From contig NZ_JBHSMT010000013.1 of assembly GCF_042654985.1 (NCBI RefSeq), positions 62,001 to 126,000 on the forward strand: a stretch of 64,000 bases of DNA, written 5' to 3'. The notes under the pieces were generated by a model. The model saw only the letters and a program-made list of their open reading frames with translations, was not told the DNA's origin and ran no database searches. A program made the translations under genes and the position numbers. Numbering within the stretch: the stretch's first letter is position 1; the number at the start of each line of letters is the position of its first letter. Source of the stretch: Paraherbaspirillum soli. GTDB taxonomy: Bacteria > Pseudomonadota > Gammaproteobacteria > Burkholderiales > Burkholderiaceae_D. Positions 1 through 7,956 of this stretch are shown here, one piece after another.

Positions 1-1183
1 GCTGCTATTCGAATTGCGTCCGCGCAGTCTGCTGCCGGTCATCGTCGCCTGTGCGGTAGCCGGCTTCACCCGCCCCTTGCTGCTGGAAGCGGGTCCGCTA
101 TTTCCGTTGCAAACCCCGGAAATCGGCATCGCCGCACTATTCTCTTGCGCGATCGCCGGCATTCTGGGCGGGGCGCTGTCGGCCTTCATGTCGACCGCGC
201 TGTACTGGGTTGAGGACATGTTCGGCAAACTGCCGGTCCACTGGATGTGGTGGCCGGCGCTGGGCGGCATCGTGGTCGGGATTGGCGGCTATTTTGAACC
301 GCGGGCGTTAGGTGTCGGTTACGACGTGATTGGCGACCTGTTGAATAATCACCTGGCGTTGCAGATTGCACTGAGTCTGTTGCTGGTAAAGGCGGTCATT
401 TGGGTCATCGCGCTTGGCTCCGGCACTTCCGGCGGCGTATTGGCGCCGCTATTGATCATCGGCGCCGGACTCGGCACCGTACTGGCGCCGTGGCTGCCGG
501 GCGGCGACGCGCATTTGTGGCCGTTGGTTTGCATGGCGGCCGTGCTGGCCGGCGTATTGGGAGCACCGTTGACTGCCGCCGTGTTCGCATTCGGCTTGAC
601 CCATGACGTCAATGCCTTGCTGCCGCTATTGCTGACCACCGGCGTCGCCTATGGCTTTACGGTGCTGACCATGCGCCGCTCGATCATGACCGAGAAGATT
701 TCCCGGCGCGGCTTGCATATCTATCGCGAGTACGGCGTCGATCCGCTGGAACGCCAGCATGTTGAAGAAGTCATGACCCATGCGGTGGAAGCAATTCCGG
801 CCAATCTATCCATCGCGGCGGTGCTGGAACGCTATTTCGGCGCGCAACAGGTGCATCGCTGCTACCCGGTAGTCGATGCCGAGCAACGACTATTGGGAAT
901 GGTCGATCGCAGCAGCTTCGGCCCATTGACGGATGGCGCCAATCCGCTGACGACATTGTTCAGCCATCACCAGGATCAAGGCGCCGGTTTGGTGGCATTG
1001 CCATCCGAAACCTGCCGCCTCGCCGCGGCGCGGATGGCGACTCACCACCTGGAACGATTGCCGGTGGTGAGCGACCTGCATACGCTGCGCTTGATCGGGA
1101 TCGTCAGTCGCAGCGACCTGATCAAGCCGTCCAGATTGTTCTTCGATGAGGAACAAAAACGCGAACGTCTTTTAAACGCGTAA
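1..1183 (+). CDS. ClC-family chloride channel with C-terminal CBS pair (5' partial)
   Basis: The reading frame is open from base 2, so the true start lies left of the window. The visible part is the C-terminal half of a ClC chloride channel/antiporter of the inner membrane: several hydrophobic helices, then the conserved pore-type motif GSGTSGGVLAP (about residues 135-145 of the visible protein) and further membrane segments to about residue 220. A cytoplasmic tail follows with two CBS-like units (about 250-300 and 320-380), which in this family bind nucleotides and tune gating. ClC proteins move chloride, in some cases in exchange for protons; which mode applies cannot be told here because the gating-glutamate region is partly missing. 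A half copy of a dispersed repeat sits just after the stop. Confidence 0.85.
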   Translation, partial: LLFELRPRSLLPVIVACAVAGFTRPLLLEAGPLFPLQTPEIGIAALFSCAIAGILGGALSAFMSTALYWVEDMFGKLPVHWMWWPALGGIVVGIGGYFEPRALGVGYDVIGDLLNNHLALQIALSLLLVKAVIWVIALGSGTSGGVLAPLLIIGAGLGTVLAPWLPGGDAHLWPLVCMAAVLAGVLGAPLTAAVFAFGLTHDVNALLPLLLTTGVAYGFTVLTMRRSIMTEKISRRGLHIYREYGVDPLERQHVEEVMTHAVEAIPANLSIAAVLERYFGAQQVHRCYPVVDAEQRLLGMVDRSSFGPLTDGANPLTTLFSHHQDQGAGLVALPSETCRLAAARMATHHLERLPVVSDLHTLRLIGIVSRSDLIKPSRLFFDEEQKRERLLNA

Positions 1184-1212
1184 GCAAGTCATAGACGCAG
1201 TCTGCACAGGGA

Positions 1213-1240
1213 CACCTCGAAAAACCTACTGCGCGGCCCC
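1213..1240 (+). repeat. Half copy of the dispersed TIR element (copy D)
   Basis: This carries only the left end of the inverted-repeat element seen complete at 12218, 13383 and 46637. Bases 1214-1239 are identical, in inverted orientation, to 23245-23270 (26 of 26). It differs from the full copies by reading CTCGAAAAACC where they read CTCTAAAAACC or CTCAAAAACC, so these two halves look like a subfamily. It lies 30 bp after a stop codon, as do most copies here. Confidence 0.6.
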
Positions 1241-1323
1241 CGCCACATTCGGTCCGGCGGCATACCCGGCAAAATTGACAGCATCAAAGCGCTTGCTTTC
1301 AGGGATGGAATCGACAATAATTT

Positions 1324-1344
1324 AAATGAGAATCATTTTCATTT
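1324..1344. promoter_or_regulatory. Fur box
   Basis: A 21-bp AT-rich imperfect palindrome with the core TGAGAATCATTTTCA closely matches the ferric-uptake-regulator operator (GATAATGATAATCATTATC type). It lies 25 bp before the start codon at 1369, in a position to overlap the promoter of that gene. The match is read by eye; repression by iron-loaded Fur is inferred. Confidence 0.7.
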
Positions 1345-1368
1345 AAACGAATCCTGCAAAGGCTTACG

Positions 1369-1701
1369 ATGAACCATCCACACCATGCCGCAGATCCGAT
1401 CACGCTCAACGCCGACGATTATCAAACCCCGCCGGAATTGCTGGTATCGGCGGTGCTGCACCTGATCTCGCAATACAGCACGCAGACGTTGACAGCTGGT
1501 GCCTGCCCGCAGTCGGCGGCTACGATCGAGCGCCACTTGCGGACGCTGTCCGAATGGCCGGAGCTGGCGCCGGTGTTGCGCGCCACCTGCCAGCAATTGT
1601 CGGAGCAGTGGTCGCTGGTCGTGGAACGCGCTTCGCCGAAGCCGAAGACGGAACGTTCGGCCTTTATTACGCGCTTGATTTCGGGCACGCGTGCGCTTTA
1701 G
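1369..1701 (+). CDS. Small conserved-looking protein behind a Fur box
   Basis: This 110-residue cytoplasmic protein is not one I recognise. It has no signal peptide, membrane segment or cysteine-rich metal motif; the sequence is mostly helical (for example the stretch around LLVSAVLHLISQYS) with a basic C-terminus. The start is supported by AAAGG seven bases upstream of the ATG. The Fur box immediately upstream suggests it is made under iron starvation, and such small genes often accompany haem or siderophore functions, but no iron gene is adjacent. It could be a regulator or accessory factor; the function is unknown. Confidence 0.6.
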   Translation: MNHPHHAADPITLNADDYQTPPELLVSAVLHLISQYSTQTLTAGACPQSAATIERHLRTLSEWPELAPVLRATCQQLSEQWSLVVERASPKPKTERSAFITRLISGTRAL

Positions 1702-1950
1702 GGCGAGCTCTAATCGCGTATCCGGAAACCATGCATTCGAATTCCCCGGGAAGGGAGTGAATCCATCTCGCACTTGAGCTGCAATATGCGACGTCGACAA
1801 TCTGCCGGTTGCTGACGCTGATCTACGCGTTCAGATCGAGCGCCTGATGGATGTGTGTCCTTATCGGCATTAGCCAAAACTGTAACGGTCGCTCCTCTTG
1901 ATACAGTCGCTAGCCAAGCCGTTTTTTTACGCTCCTTGATTCTTGAGCGC
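1702..1950. other. Intergenic stretch before the leuA leader
   Basis: About 250 bases lie between the small Fur-box gene and the predicted leuA promoter. I see no convincing coding sequence, no strong hairpin with a T-tract, and no repeat here. Short open frames exist on both strands but lack ribosome-binding sites and coding character. Confidence 0.4.
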
Positions 1951-1980
1951 TTGACAAGCCCCGGCCCAGTCTCGTACATT
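1951..1980 (+). promoter_or_regulatory. Predicted sigma70 promoter of the leuA leader
   Basis: A perfect -35 hexamer TTGACA (1951-1956) is followed after 18 bp by TACATT (1975-1980) as -10, matching four of six consensus positions. Transcription would start near 1987, about 435 bases ahead of leuA, leaving a long leader that contains the leucine-codon-rich mini-ORFs. Confidence 0.5.
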
Positions 1981-1986
1981 AGCCCA

Positions 1987-2094
1987 ATGCCTTCCGCAAA
2001 AACCCATTCCTGCTCCCTACTACACGTTACCGGCTCCCTGCCGGCAATGCTGCTAGTGCCGCTACTAGCGCTATCGCTACTACGCGCACTATGA
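1987..2094 (+). CDS. Leu-rich leader peptide (putative leuA attenuation leader)
   Basis: A 35-codon frame whose last 15 residues read MLLVPLLALSLLRAL. In that 15-residue core, eight residues are leucine and seven use CTA, a rare codon in high-GC genomes; two more CTA codons lie upstream. The start could be 1987, which would be almost leaderless given the predicted transcription start, or the ATG at 2047; neither has a clear Shine-Dalgarno site. A small hairpin (2101-2116, CCCGGT/ACCGGG) follows the stop. Leucine-codon runs ahead of leu genes are the hallmark of ribosome-stalling attenuation, so the peptide most likely senses charged leucyl-tRNA and has no function of its own. Confidence 0.5.
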   Translation: MPSAKTHSCSLLHVTGSLPAMLLVPLLALSLLRAL

Positions 2095-2189
2095 TCTCGC
2101 CCCGGTACCGACCGGGACCCAACTGGCAAGCCTAGCAAAACTCCAGCCAGAAAAAGATAAAGCAAATGTAGTCAACCCGGGATTCGACG

Positions 2190-2339
2190 ATGAATTCCGA
2201 TTACGAAGAGCAGGATTCCATGTATTTCAAGCCACTTCTCGATACCTTCATCAACGGCACTGTATGCGCCGGGATGATCTTCGCTCGTGCGCTATCGCTA
2301 CTACTACCGCTACCGATCGGTTGCCTGGCCTCGCGTTAA
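2190..2339 (+). CDS. Second CTA-rich mini-ORF in the leuA leader
   Basis: A 49-codon frame with in-frame ATGs at 2190, 2220 and 2274. Its end reads ALSLLLPLPIGCLASR, with five CTA codons and one CTG among the six leucines. The piece encoding ALSLL repeats the end of the first leader frame almost base for base, suggesting duplication of a control element. A GGGA seven bases before the ATG at 2190 and an AGGA before 2220 could serve translation. It stops 82 bases before leuA. It may be a second stalling site or a decayed copy; I cannot draw a clear terminator/antiterminator pair between it and leuA. Confidence 0.35.
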   Translation: MNSDYEEQDSMYFKPLLDTFINGTVCAGMIFARALSLLLPLPIGCLASR

Positions 2340-2421
2340 GTTTCAAGTGGCAGTCAGGCAGCCTCTCCGCGCCACAGCAGAACATTCCCCCGCATTTCAC
2401 CCGTTCCACGAGAGGTTCACC

Positions 2422-4128
2422 ATGATGTTGCAAAACCCTGCCGCAAAATATCACCCGTTTCCACCGGTTCAGTTGCGCGACCGCACCTGGCCCGATCAAA
2501 TCATCAGCGCGCCGCCGATCTGGATGAGTACCGATCTGCGCGACGGCAATCAAGCCTTGATCGAGCCGATGGATGCCGATCGCAAACTGCGCTTCTTTAA
2601 AATGCTGGTCAAGATCGGCCTCAAGGAAATCGAAGTGGGCTTTCCTTCCGGCTCGCAAACAGATTTCGATTTTGTCCGTAAATTAATCGAAGAAAATCAT
2701 ATTCCCGACGACGTCACCATCATCGTATTGACGCAATCGCGCGAAGACTTGATCCGCCGTACGGTCGATTCGCTGAAGGACGCTAAACAGGCCATCGTCC
2801 ATCTCTACAATCCGATCGCTCCGGCTTGGCGCCGTATCGTGTTCGACAAGAGCCGCGCCGAAGTGAAAGAGATCGCCGTCTCCGGCACCCGCCTGATCAA
2901 GGAATTGACCGATGCCCGGCCGGAAACGCAATGGCGTTACGAATATTCGCCCGAGACTTTCAGCATGGCCGAGCTGGATTTTTCCAAGGAAGTTTGCGAC
3001 GCGGTAGTCGATACCTGGCAAGCCAGTCCGACCCGCAAAGTGATCCTGAACTTGCCGACCACGGTCGAGTGCAGCACGCCCAATATTTTCGCAGACCAGA
3101 TCGAATGGATGCATCGCCACCTGGCGCGCCGCGACGCGGTCATCATCAGCGTCCATCCGCACAACGATCGCGGTACCGGCGTCGCCGCTGCCGAGCTGGC
3201 AGTGATGGCCGGCGCCGATCGAGTCGAAGGCTGCCTGTTCGGCAACGGCGAGCGCACCGGCAACGTCGACCTGGTCACGCTGGCCTTGAACCTGTACACG
3301 CAGGGAGTCAATCCAGGGCTGGATTTTTCCGACATCGACGTCGTCCGTCAATGTGTCGAAGAGTGCAACCAGATTCCAGTGCATCCACGTCATCCTTACG
3401 TCGGCGACCTGGTGTTCACCGCCTTCTCCGGCTCGCACCAGGATGCGATTAAAAAAGGCTTCGCCGCGCAAAAAGCCGATGCCATCTGGGAGATCCCTTA
3501 TCTGCCGATTGACCCGGCCGATCTCGGCCGCAGCTACGATGCGGTGATCCGCGTCAACAGTCAGTCCGGCAAAGGCGGCATGGCGTATTTGCTGGAGCAG
3601 GAATACGGCTTGGCGATGCCGCGCCGCCTGCAAATCGAATTCAGCCGGGCGATCCAGAAAGCCGCCGATGCCAGCGGCAAGGAAATCGCCGCACGCGACA
3701 TCTACGGCATCTTCAAGCAGGAATACCTGGACCGCCAAACGCCGTATCGCTATTGCGCCCACCGCATCAGCGAGGACTCGAATCAGGCGCAGCCGATCAA
3801 GATCGATATCGACATCATGCGCGACGGCCAGCCGCAAACCTTGCGCGGTCACGGCAACGGTCCGATCGACGCTTTCGTGGCGGCGCTGGGACTGGATATC
3901 AAGGTCATGGATTTCCATGAGCATGCGATCAGCGCCGGCGCCGATGCGCAAGCGGCCAGCTATATCGAACTGCGACTCAACGATGCGCCTACCGGCTTCG
4001 GGGTTGGCGTCGACGCCAATATCGTGACGGCCTCGTTCAAAGCGATCTTGAGCGCAGTCAATCGGCAAATCGACATTGCCGGCGCTGCCGCCAATCAGGA
4101 AACCGTGCGAACGATAGCGGCAGCGTAA
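2422..4128 (+). CDS. leuA: 2-isopropylmalate synthase (long type)
   Basis: Catalyses the first committed step of leucine synthesis, condensing acetyl-CoA with 2-oxoisovalerate. The 568-residue protein belongs to the longer LeuA form. The HMGL-like TIM barrel shows STDLRDGNQA (residues 36-45, with the catalytic Arg and metal-binding Asp), HPHNDRG (245-251, metal-binding histidines) and GCLFGNGERTGN (270-281). The C-terminal domain from about 430 is the regulatory domain that usually gives leucine feedback. I chose the ATG at 2422 because AGAGG lies seven bases upstream and similarity begins there; the frame is open further upstream but that part overlaps the leader. It stands alone, and the rest of the leu pathway is not in the window. 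Control by attenuation at the upstream leader is inferred. Confidence 0.93.
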   Translation: MMLQNPAAKYHPFPPVQLRDRTWPDQIISAPPIWMSTDLRDGNQALIEPMDADRKLRFFKMLVKIGLKEIEVGFPSGSQTDFDFVRKLIEENHIPDDVTIIVLTQSREDLIRRTVDSLKDAKQAIVHLYNPIAPAWRRIVFDKSRAEVKEIAVSGTRLIKELTDARPETQWRYEYSPETFSMAELDFSKEVCDAVVDTWQASPTRKVILNLPTTVECSTPNIFADQIEWMHRHLARRDAVIISVHPHNDRGTGVAAAELAVMAGADRVEGCLFGNGERTGNVDLVTLALNLYTQGVNPGLDFSDIDVVRQCVEECNQIPVHPRHPYVGDLVFTAFSGSHQDAIKKGFAAQKADAIWEIPYLPIDPADLGRSYDAVIRVNSQSGKGGMAYLLEQEYGLAMPRRLQIEFSRAIQKAADASGKEIAARDIYGIFKQEYLDRQTPYRYCAHRISEDSNQAQPIKIDIDIMRDGQPQTLRGHGNGPIDAFVAALGLDIKVMDFHEHAISAGADAQAASYIELRLNDAPTGFGVGVDANIVTASFKAILSAVNRQIDIAGAAANQETVRTIAAA

Positions 4129-4137
4129 TTAGTTATC

Positions 4138-4172
4138 TCTGCCCAGCCATGGCGATCCGATGGCCGGGCAGA
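4138..4172. terminator. Hairpin between leuA and azoR
   Basis: TCTGCCC-A-GCCAT pairs with ATGGC-C-GGGCAGA around a nine-base loop, ten bases after the leuA stop. It lies between convergent genes. There is no T-tract, so it may act as a bidirectional mRNA end or need Rho. Confidence 0.5.
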
Positions 4173-4266
4173 AATCCTCGTGTATTACCGTACATGCCGG
4201 ATTGCACAGGCGCTGCGCTTCGCCAGCCACAAGCTGACGGGCGCACGCTGTCACACCCGAACAAAA

Positions 4267-4884
4267 TCAGGCCATTGCAACAGCGCCGGACAGCCCGGCA
4301 ATCTGCGTCCGCGCAGCAGCAAAACTCGCCTCTTTGGCCTCCGCTCCATAGCTCAGACCGTCGGCACGCACAATCTCGATATCCGTGATGCCAAGGAAGC
4401 CGAACACCAGTTTCAGATAATCTTCGTGCCCTATGCCGGTAGGCAGGCCGGCATGTTTGCCGCCCGAGGTAGACACGATCACGATCCGCTTGCCCTTGGC
4501 CAGACCTTCCGGGCCGTTGGCCGTATAACGGAAAGTGACGCCAGCCACGGCAATCCGATCGATCCAGGTCCTCAATTGTGTCGGCACCGAGAAGTTGTAC
4601 ATCGGGGCGCCGATCACGATCACATCGGCGGCCATGAATTCATTGAGGATAGAGTCGGCCAACTCCACTTCCAGCTTTTGCGCTGCAGTGCGCAGCTCCA
4701 CCGGCGTTCCCTTGGCGGCGAATGACGCGCCGGACAGATGGGCGGTGAGGTCTTCGCTCAAATCGCGATAGACCAGTTCCAGCGCCGGCTCCGCGGCTTG
4801 CAATGCATGCGCCACTTCACGGCTCAATTGGCGTGAAGCCGACGCTTCACCAAGAATGCTCGAATCGATATGTAAAAGTTTCAT
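4267..4884 (-). CDS. azoR: FMN-dependent NADH-azoreductase
   Basis: A 205-residue flavodoxin-like protein that reduces azo dyes and, more physiologically, quinones by two electrons using NADH and FMN. The N-terminus MKLLHIDSSILGEASASRQLS is the family phosphate-binding strand-loop for FMN; the segment IGAPMYNFSVPTQLRTWIDR and the STSGGKHAG loop are typical AzoR isoalloxazine-contact regions. The start at 4884 has a good AGGAAA ribosome site. It is divergent from the LysR gene at 5020, with an inverted repeat between them, so that regulator probably controls it in response to quinone-like electrophiles. Confidence 0.9.
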   Translation of the reverse strand: MKLLHIDSSILGEASASRQLSREVAHALQAAEPALELVYRDLSEDLTAHLSGASFAAKGTPVELRTAAQKLEVELADSILNEFMAADVIVIGAPMYNFSVPTQLRTWIDRIAVAGVTFRYTANGPEGLAKGKRIVIVSTSGGKHAGLPTGIGHEDYLKLVFGFLGITDIEIVRADGLSYGAEAKEASFAAARTQIAGLSGAVAMA

Positions 4885-4945
4885 GGTATTTCCTTTGACT
4901 TGGCTAAAGGGCCGGTTCAAATCCGGTAACGAGTCGCCATAGTAC

Positions 4946-4965
4946 GTTCGAACCAAATATCGAAC
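4946..4965. promoter_or_regulatory. Inverted-repeat operator between azoR and its LysR regulator
   Basis: GTTCGA-N8-TCGAAC is a perfect 6-bp inverted repeat with an 8-bp spacer in the 135-bp divergent intergenic region. It fits the dyad layout of LysR-type binding sites (T-N11-A class). Binding by the adjacent LysR protein is inferred. Confidence 0.5.
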
Positions 4966-5019
4966 TAGTCGGCAAAAACAGGATATATTGTTCTGCACAT
5001 AGAACAGTGTAGCCATCCC

Positions 5020-5916
5020 ATGCAAGATTTAAATGACCTGTATTACTTCGCCAATGTCGTCGACCAAGGCGGATTTACCGCTGCCGGGCGCAGTTTGGGC
5101 ATCCCGAAATCCCGCCTTTCGCGCCGCATATCCGAACTGGAAGCCCGCTTGGGCGCGCGCCTGCTGCAACGGAATACGCGCGGCATCGCGCTCACCGATT
5201 TAGGCAATCGCTACTATCGGCATTGCCAGGAGGTATTGGCCGCGGCCGAGGCAGCCGAGTTCGCAGTCACCAGTTCACTGGCGGAACCCAACGGCCAGAT
5301 ACGCGTCAGTTGCGCGGTGGCGATCGCGCGCGATCAGTTGGCGGACGTATTGCCGCTTTTTTTGGAACGTTACCCGCGTGTCAGCGTGGATATGGTGCTG
5401 ACCAACCGGCGCGTGAATTTGGTGGAGGAAGGCGTCGATGTCGCGCTCAGGGTCAGGTCGAGCGATGACGAAGACCCGAACCTGGCGACGCGGCGACTGG
5501 TTGCTACCAAAGGCAAACTGGTCGCCGCACCGAGCTTGATGGCACAGTACCCGCCGCCCGAACACCCGCGGGCGCTGGCGGATTTCCCCTTTCTCGGCGC
5601 GGTCGGCCCGGATAGCCGCATGCATTGCCCGTTGATCGGTCCGCACAATGAGCGCCACACCGTGGTGCTGGAGCCGAGGCTGGCGGTAGAGGATTTTACG
5701 ATGCGCAAACACGCCGCATTGCGCGGCCTCGGCTTGACCGTACTGCCGCTCGGCTATTGCAGCAAAGAGCTGGAACAGGGCGAATTGATCGAGGTGCTGC
5801 CCGACTGGTCACTGCCCAGCGGCAGCCTGCAAGCGGTCTATCCGACCCAACGCGGACTACTGCCGGCGGTACGCGCGTTTGTCGATTTTCTGGTCGAGCA
5901 GCTGGCGGAAAAATAA
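5020..5916 (+). CDS. LysR-family transcriptional regulator next to azoR
   Basis: A 298-residue LysR-type regulator. An N-terminal winged helix-turn-helix (about residues 3-62, with GGFTAAGRSLGIPKSRLSRR) is followed by a periplasmic-binding-protein-like effector domain (about 90-295). It resembles the group that often sits beside oxidoreductases such as azoreductases and quinone reductases. It is divergently transcribed from azoR and is likely both its activator and a repressor of itself. The effector cannot be read from sequence. Confidence 0.88.
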   Translation: MQDLNDLYYFANVVDQGGFTAAGRSLGIPKSRLSRRISELEARLGARLLQRNTRGIALTDLGNRYYRHCQEVLAAAEAAEFAVTSSLAEPNGQIRVSCAVAIARDQLADVLPLFLERYPRVSVDMVLTNRRVNLVEEGVDVALRVRSSDDEDPNLATRRLVATKGKLVAAPSLMAQYPPPEHPRALADFPFLGAVGPDSRMHCPLIGPHNERHTVVLEPRLAVEDFTMRKHAALRGLGLTVLPLGYCSKELEQGELIEVLPDWSLPSGSLQAVYPTQRGLLPAVRAFVDFLVEQLAEK

Positions 5917-6044
5917 TCGGGGTATTAGGGCCTGATAACAATCAGAGCAACCCAATATACAAGCGCAGTTCGGTCACCAACGACACGTCCAACACCCGTC
6001 ACGGTCACAGCACCAAGACGCTCAAAGGCGATTAGCGACCGTCG

Positions 6045-6968
6045 CTAGACAGTCTTTTGAGAGTCGAGCGCTCCGCGCAACGCCGGCGCCTCCTGTTGGA
6101 TGTGATCCCACAAGCGGTTCGAGACCGGTCCATGCGGCCGGTCGCTGCGCCGTGCCGCGACCAGTTCCTCGGTACCGCCGGGCAGGTAACGGCCGGCAAT
6201 AGACCGCAGGCGTCCGTCGCGCAGCTCCTCCTCAATCAGAAAGCGTGGCATGTGGCCCCACCCTAGGCATTGCAGGATGATTTCCTTCTTCATCCCTTGA
6301 TCGGCCACCACGCATTGAGGCGCACCTTCGATGACGAAGAAGTCATGTTGCGGTGAATGGCGCGCGGTGTCGCGCATAACGCATTGGGTGAACGCACGCA
6401 TCTGATCGGGCGTGATTGCGTGCCTGCTGCGCTCCGGAAGAAAGCCGGGCGCCACTACGGGAATGAATGGCACCTTGCACAGGTCGAGCCACTCCAGTCG
6501 CGGGTCACTCTTGTCGATCCTGTGCAGAATCAAATCGGCTTCGCCGTCGAAGAGCCGTTCCTGCGGGCCGGCGACCGCTTCGAAGTGTAGATGCAGGCGC
6601 GTGTTCGGGCACTGCGAGAAGAACCGCCCGAGCATCCCTAGTACCTGCGGGCGTGGGCACAGGTCTCCGATCACCACATGGATATCGCTTTCTTCACCCA
6701 TGGACAACTGAGCGGCATGGGTACGCAAGCCTTCCATCTCACGCAGCAGTGATTGCGCCCGGCGGAGGAACGAGAGCCCAGCGTCGGTGGGACGCACGCG
6801 ATAGCCGCTGCGATCCAGCAGGACAAGGCCGAGTTGCCGTTCCAGCTTGGCGACCGCGGCGAACACTGCCGGGTGCGAGCGATGCAGCGCGACCGCCGCA
6901 GGCTGAAAGCCGCCGGTACGGACCACGGCATCGAAGCACTGAAGGTCGTGCAAGGTGAATTCGAACAT
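6045..6968 (-). CDS. LysR-family regulator divergent from pcaD-like hydrolase
   Basis: A 307-residue LysR-type regulator with the helix-turn-helix at about residues 5-64 (GGFQPAAVALHRSHPAVFAAVAKLE region) and an effector-binding domain to about 295. It faces the hydrolase gene at 7072 across a 103-bp intergenic region dominated by a 30-bp perfect palindrome, so it probably controls that gene and itself. The HSHPAVF recognition segment is atypical: many LysR proteins have S/T-Q-P-A-x-S there. Confidence 0.85.
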   Translation of the reverse strand: MFEFTLHDLQCFDAVVRTGGFQPAAVALHRSHPAVFAAVAKLERQLGLVLLDRSGYRVRPTDAGLSFLRRAQSLLREMEGLRTHAAQLSMGEESDIHVVIGDLCPRPQVLGMLGRFFSQCPNTRLHLHFEAVAGPQERLFDGEADLILHRIDKSDPRLEWLDLCKVPFIPVVAPGFLPERSRHAITPDQMRAFTQCVMRDTARHSPQHDFFVIEGAPQCVVADQGMKKEIILQCLGWGHMPRFLIEEELRDGRLRSIAGRYLPGGTEELVAARRSDRPHGPVSNRLWDHIQQEAPALRGALDSQKTV

Positions 6969-6977
6969 GTCAGATAT

Positions 6978-7007
6978 TATTACAAAGATTGATCAATCTT
7001 TGTAATA
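6978..7007. promoter_or_regulatory. 30-bp perfect palindrome operator
   Basis: A perfect 15+15 bp palindrome centred on TTGATCAA, with arms reading TATTACAAAGATTGA and its complement. It starts 10 bp upstream of the LysR start codon and ends 65 bp before the hydrolase gene. Its AT-richness contrasts with the surrounding GC-rich DNA. It is the obvious binding site for the divergent LysR protein. Confidence 0.6.
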
Positions 7008-7071
7008 TTTTCCTGAGTGAGCCGCAACTACAATTGATTCTCCTATCAATCAATAAGAAAGCGTACTCACT

Positions 7072-7863
7072 ATGAATGACCTGAATTTTGTTACCGCCGG
7101 CGATGGCGCTCGCATCGCCTACCGGATTGACGGCGACGCCGGCATGCCGGTGCTGGTGCTGTCGAATTCCATCGGCACTACGCTGCGGATGTGGGACCTG
7201 CAGATCAACGACCTGTCGAAACATTTCCGCGTTCTGCGCTACGACACGCGCGGCCATGGGGAGTCAAGCGTCCCGGTTGGAGCCTATTCGCTAGACCGCC
7301 TTGGCCGCGACGTGATCGAGCTGCTCGATGCCCTGGGCATTGAACGCGCTCACTTCCTAGGGTTGTCACTGGGCGGCTTCATCGGACAATGGCTAGCCGT
7401 GCATGCGCCGGAGCGCATCGACCGTCTGATCCTGAGCAACACCTCGTCCTACCTCGGGCCGGCCAGGCAGTTTGACGAGCGGATTGCCGCCGTGTTGCAG
7501 GCGCCGGACATGTCGGAAACCGCCGAGATGTTCCTAGCCAACTGGTTCCCTGCACACATGCTGGCAACCAACGAGGGCATCGTCGAGGAGTTCCGCGCCA
7601 TGCTGCTGGCTACAGACCGGCAAGGCCTGGCTGGCTTGTACGCGGCGGTTCGTGATGCGGACTTGCGCCGGACCATAGCGCTTATCTCGCGGCCGACGCT
7701 GGTGATCGCCGGCCAGCATGACACCGTGACGGCCCTCAGTCATAGTGAGCTGATCGCTGCGACAGTGCTTGGCTCAAAGCTGCTTGTCCTGCCTGCGGTT
7801 CACTTGTCGAACGTCGAGTACCCGGCCGAGTTCATGCAGGCCGTGCTCGGCTTTCTGCGTTGA
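7072..7863 (+). CDS. pcaD: 3-oxoadipate enol-lactonase-like alpha/beta hydrolase
   Basis: A 263-residue alpha/beta-hydrolase closely resembling PcaD, which opens 3-oxoadipate enol-lactone in the beta-ketoadipate pathway of aromatic degradation. The nucleophile elbow GLSLGG places the catalytic Ser at residue 99; the oxyanion-hole region LSNSIGTTLRMWD and the late Asp (GQHDTVT) and His (PAVHLSN) complete the triad. No other pca genes lie nearby, so it may act on another lactone or ester or be a scattered pathway member. Control by the divergent LysR regulator is inferred. Confidence 0.75.
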   Translation: MNDLNFVTAGDGARIAYRIDGDAGMPVLVLSNSIGTTLRMWDLQINDLSKHFRVLRYDTRGHGESSVPVGAYSLDRLGRDVIELLDALGIERAHFLGLSLGGFIGQWLAVHAPERIDRLILSNTSSYLGPARQFDERIAAVLQAPDMSETAEMFLANWFPAHMLATNEGIVEEFRAMLLATDRQGLAGLYAAVRDADLRRTIALISRPTLVIAGQHDTVTALSHSELIAATVLGSKLLVLPAVHLSNVEYPAEFMQAVLGFLR

Positions 7864-7886
7864 GCTGGTAAATCGCGCATCAAATT

Positions 7887-7916
7887 GCGGGAGCAGAGTC
7901 GCAAGGCTGCTCCCGC
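7887..7916. terminator. Hairpin between convergent pcaD-like gene and egtB
   Basis: GCGGGAGCAG pairs perfectly with CTGCTCCCGC around a 10-base loop in the 93-bp convergent gap. It is a strong, GC-rich stem without a long T-tract, likely ending transcripts from both sides. Confidence 0.55.
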
Positions 7917-7956
7917 CTAAGCGCAATCGTGTCGCGCAAGCTGATTAAGGGGTGCT

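Noticed and set aside
2683..4068. 461-codon open frame antisense to leuA
   Set aside because: It lies fully inside leuA on the opposite strand and mirrors its codons. Its sequence shows no family features and is typical of GC-rich antisense frames.
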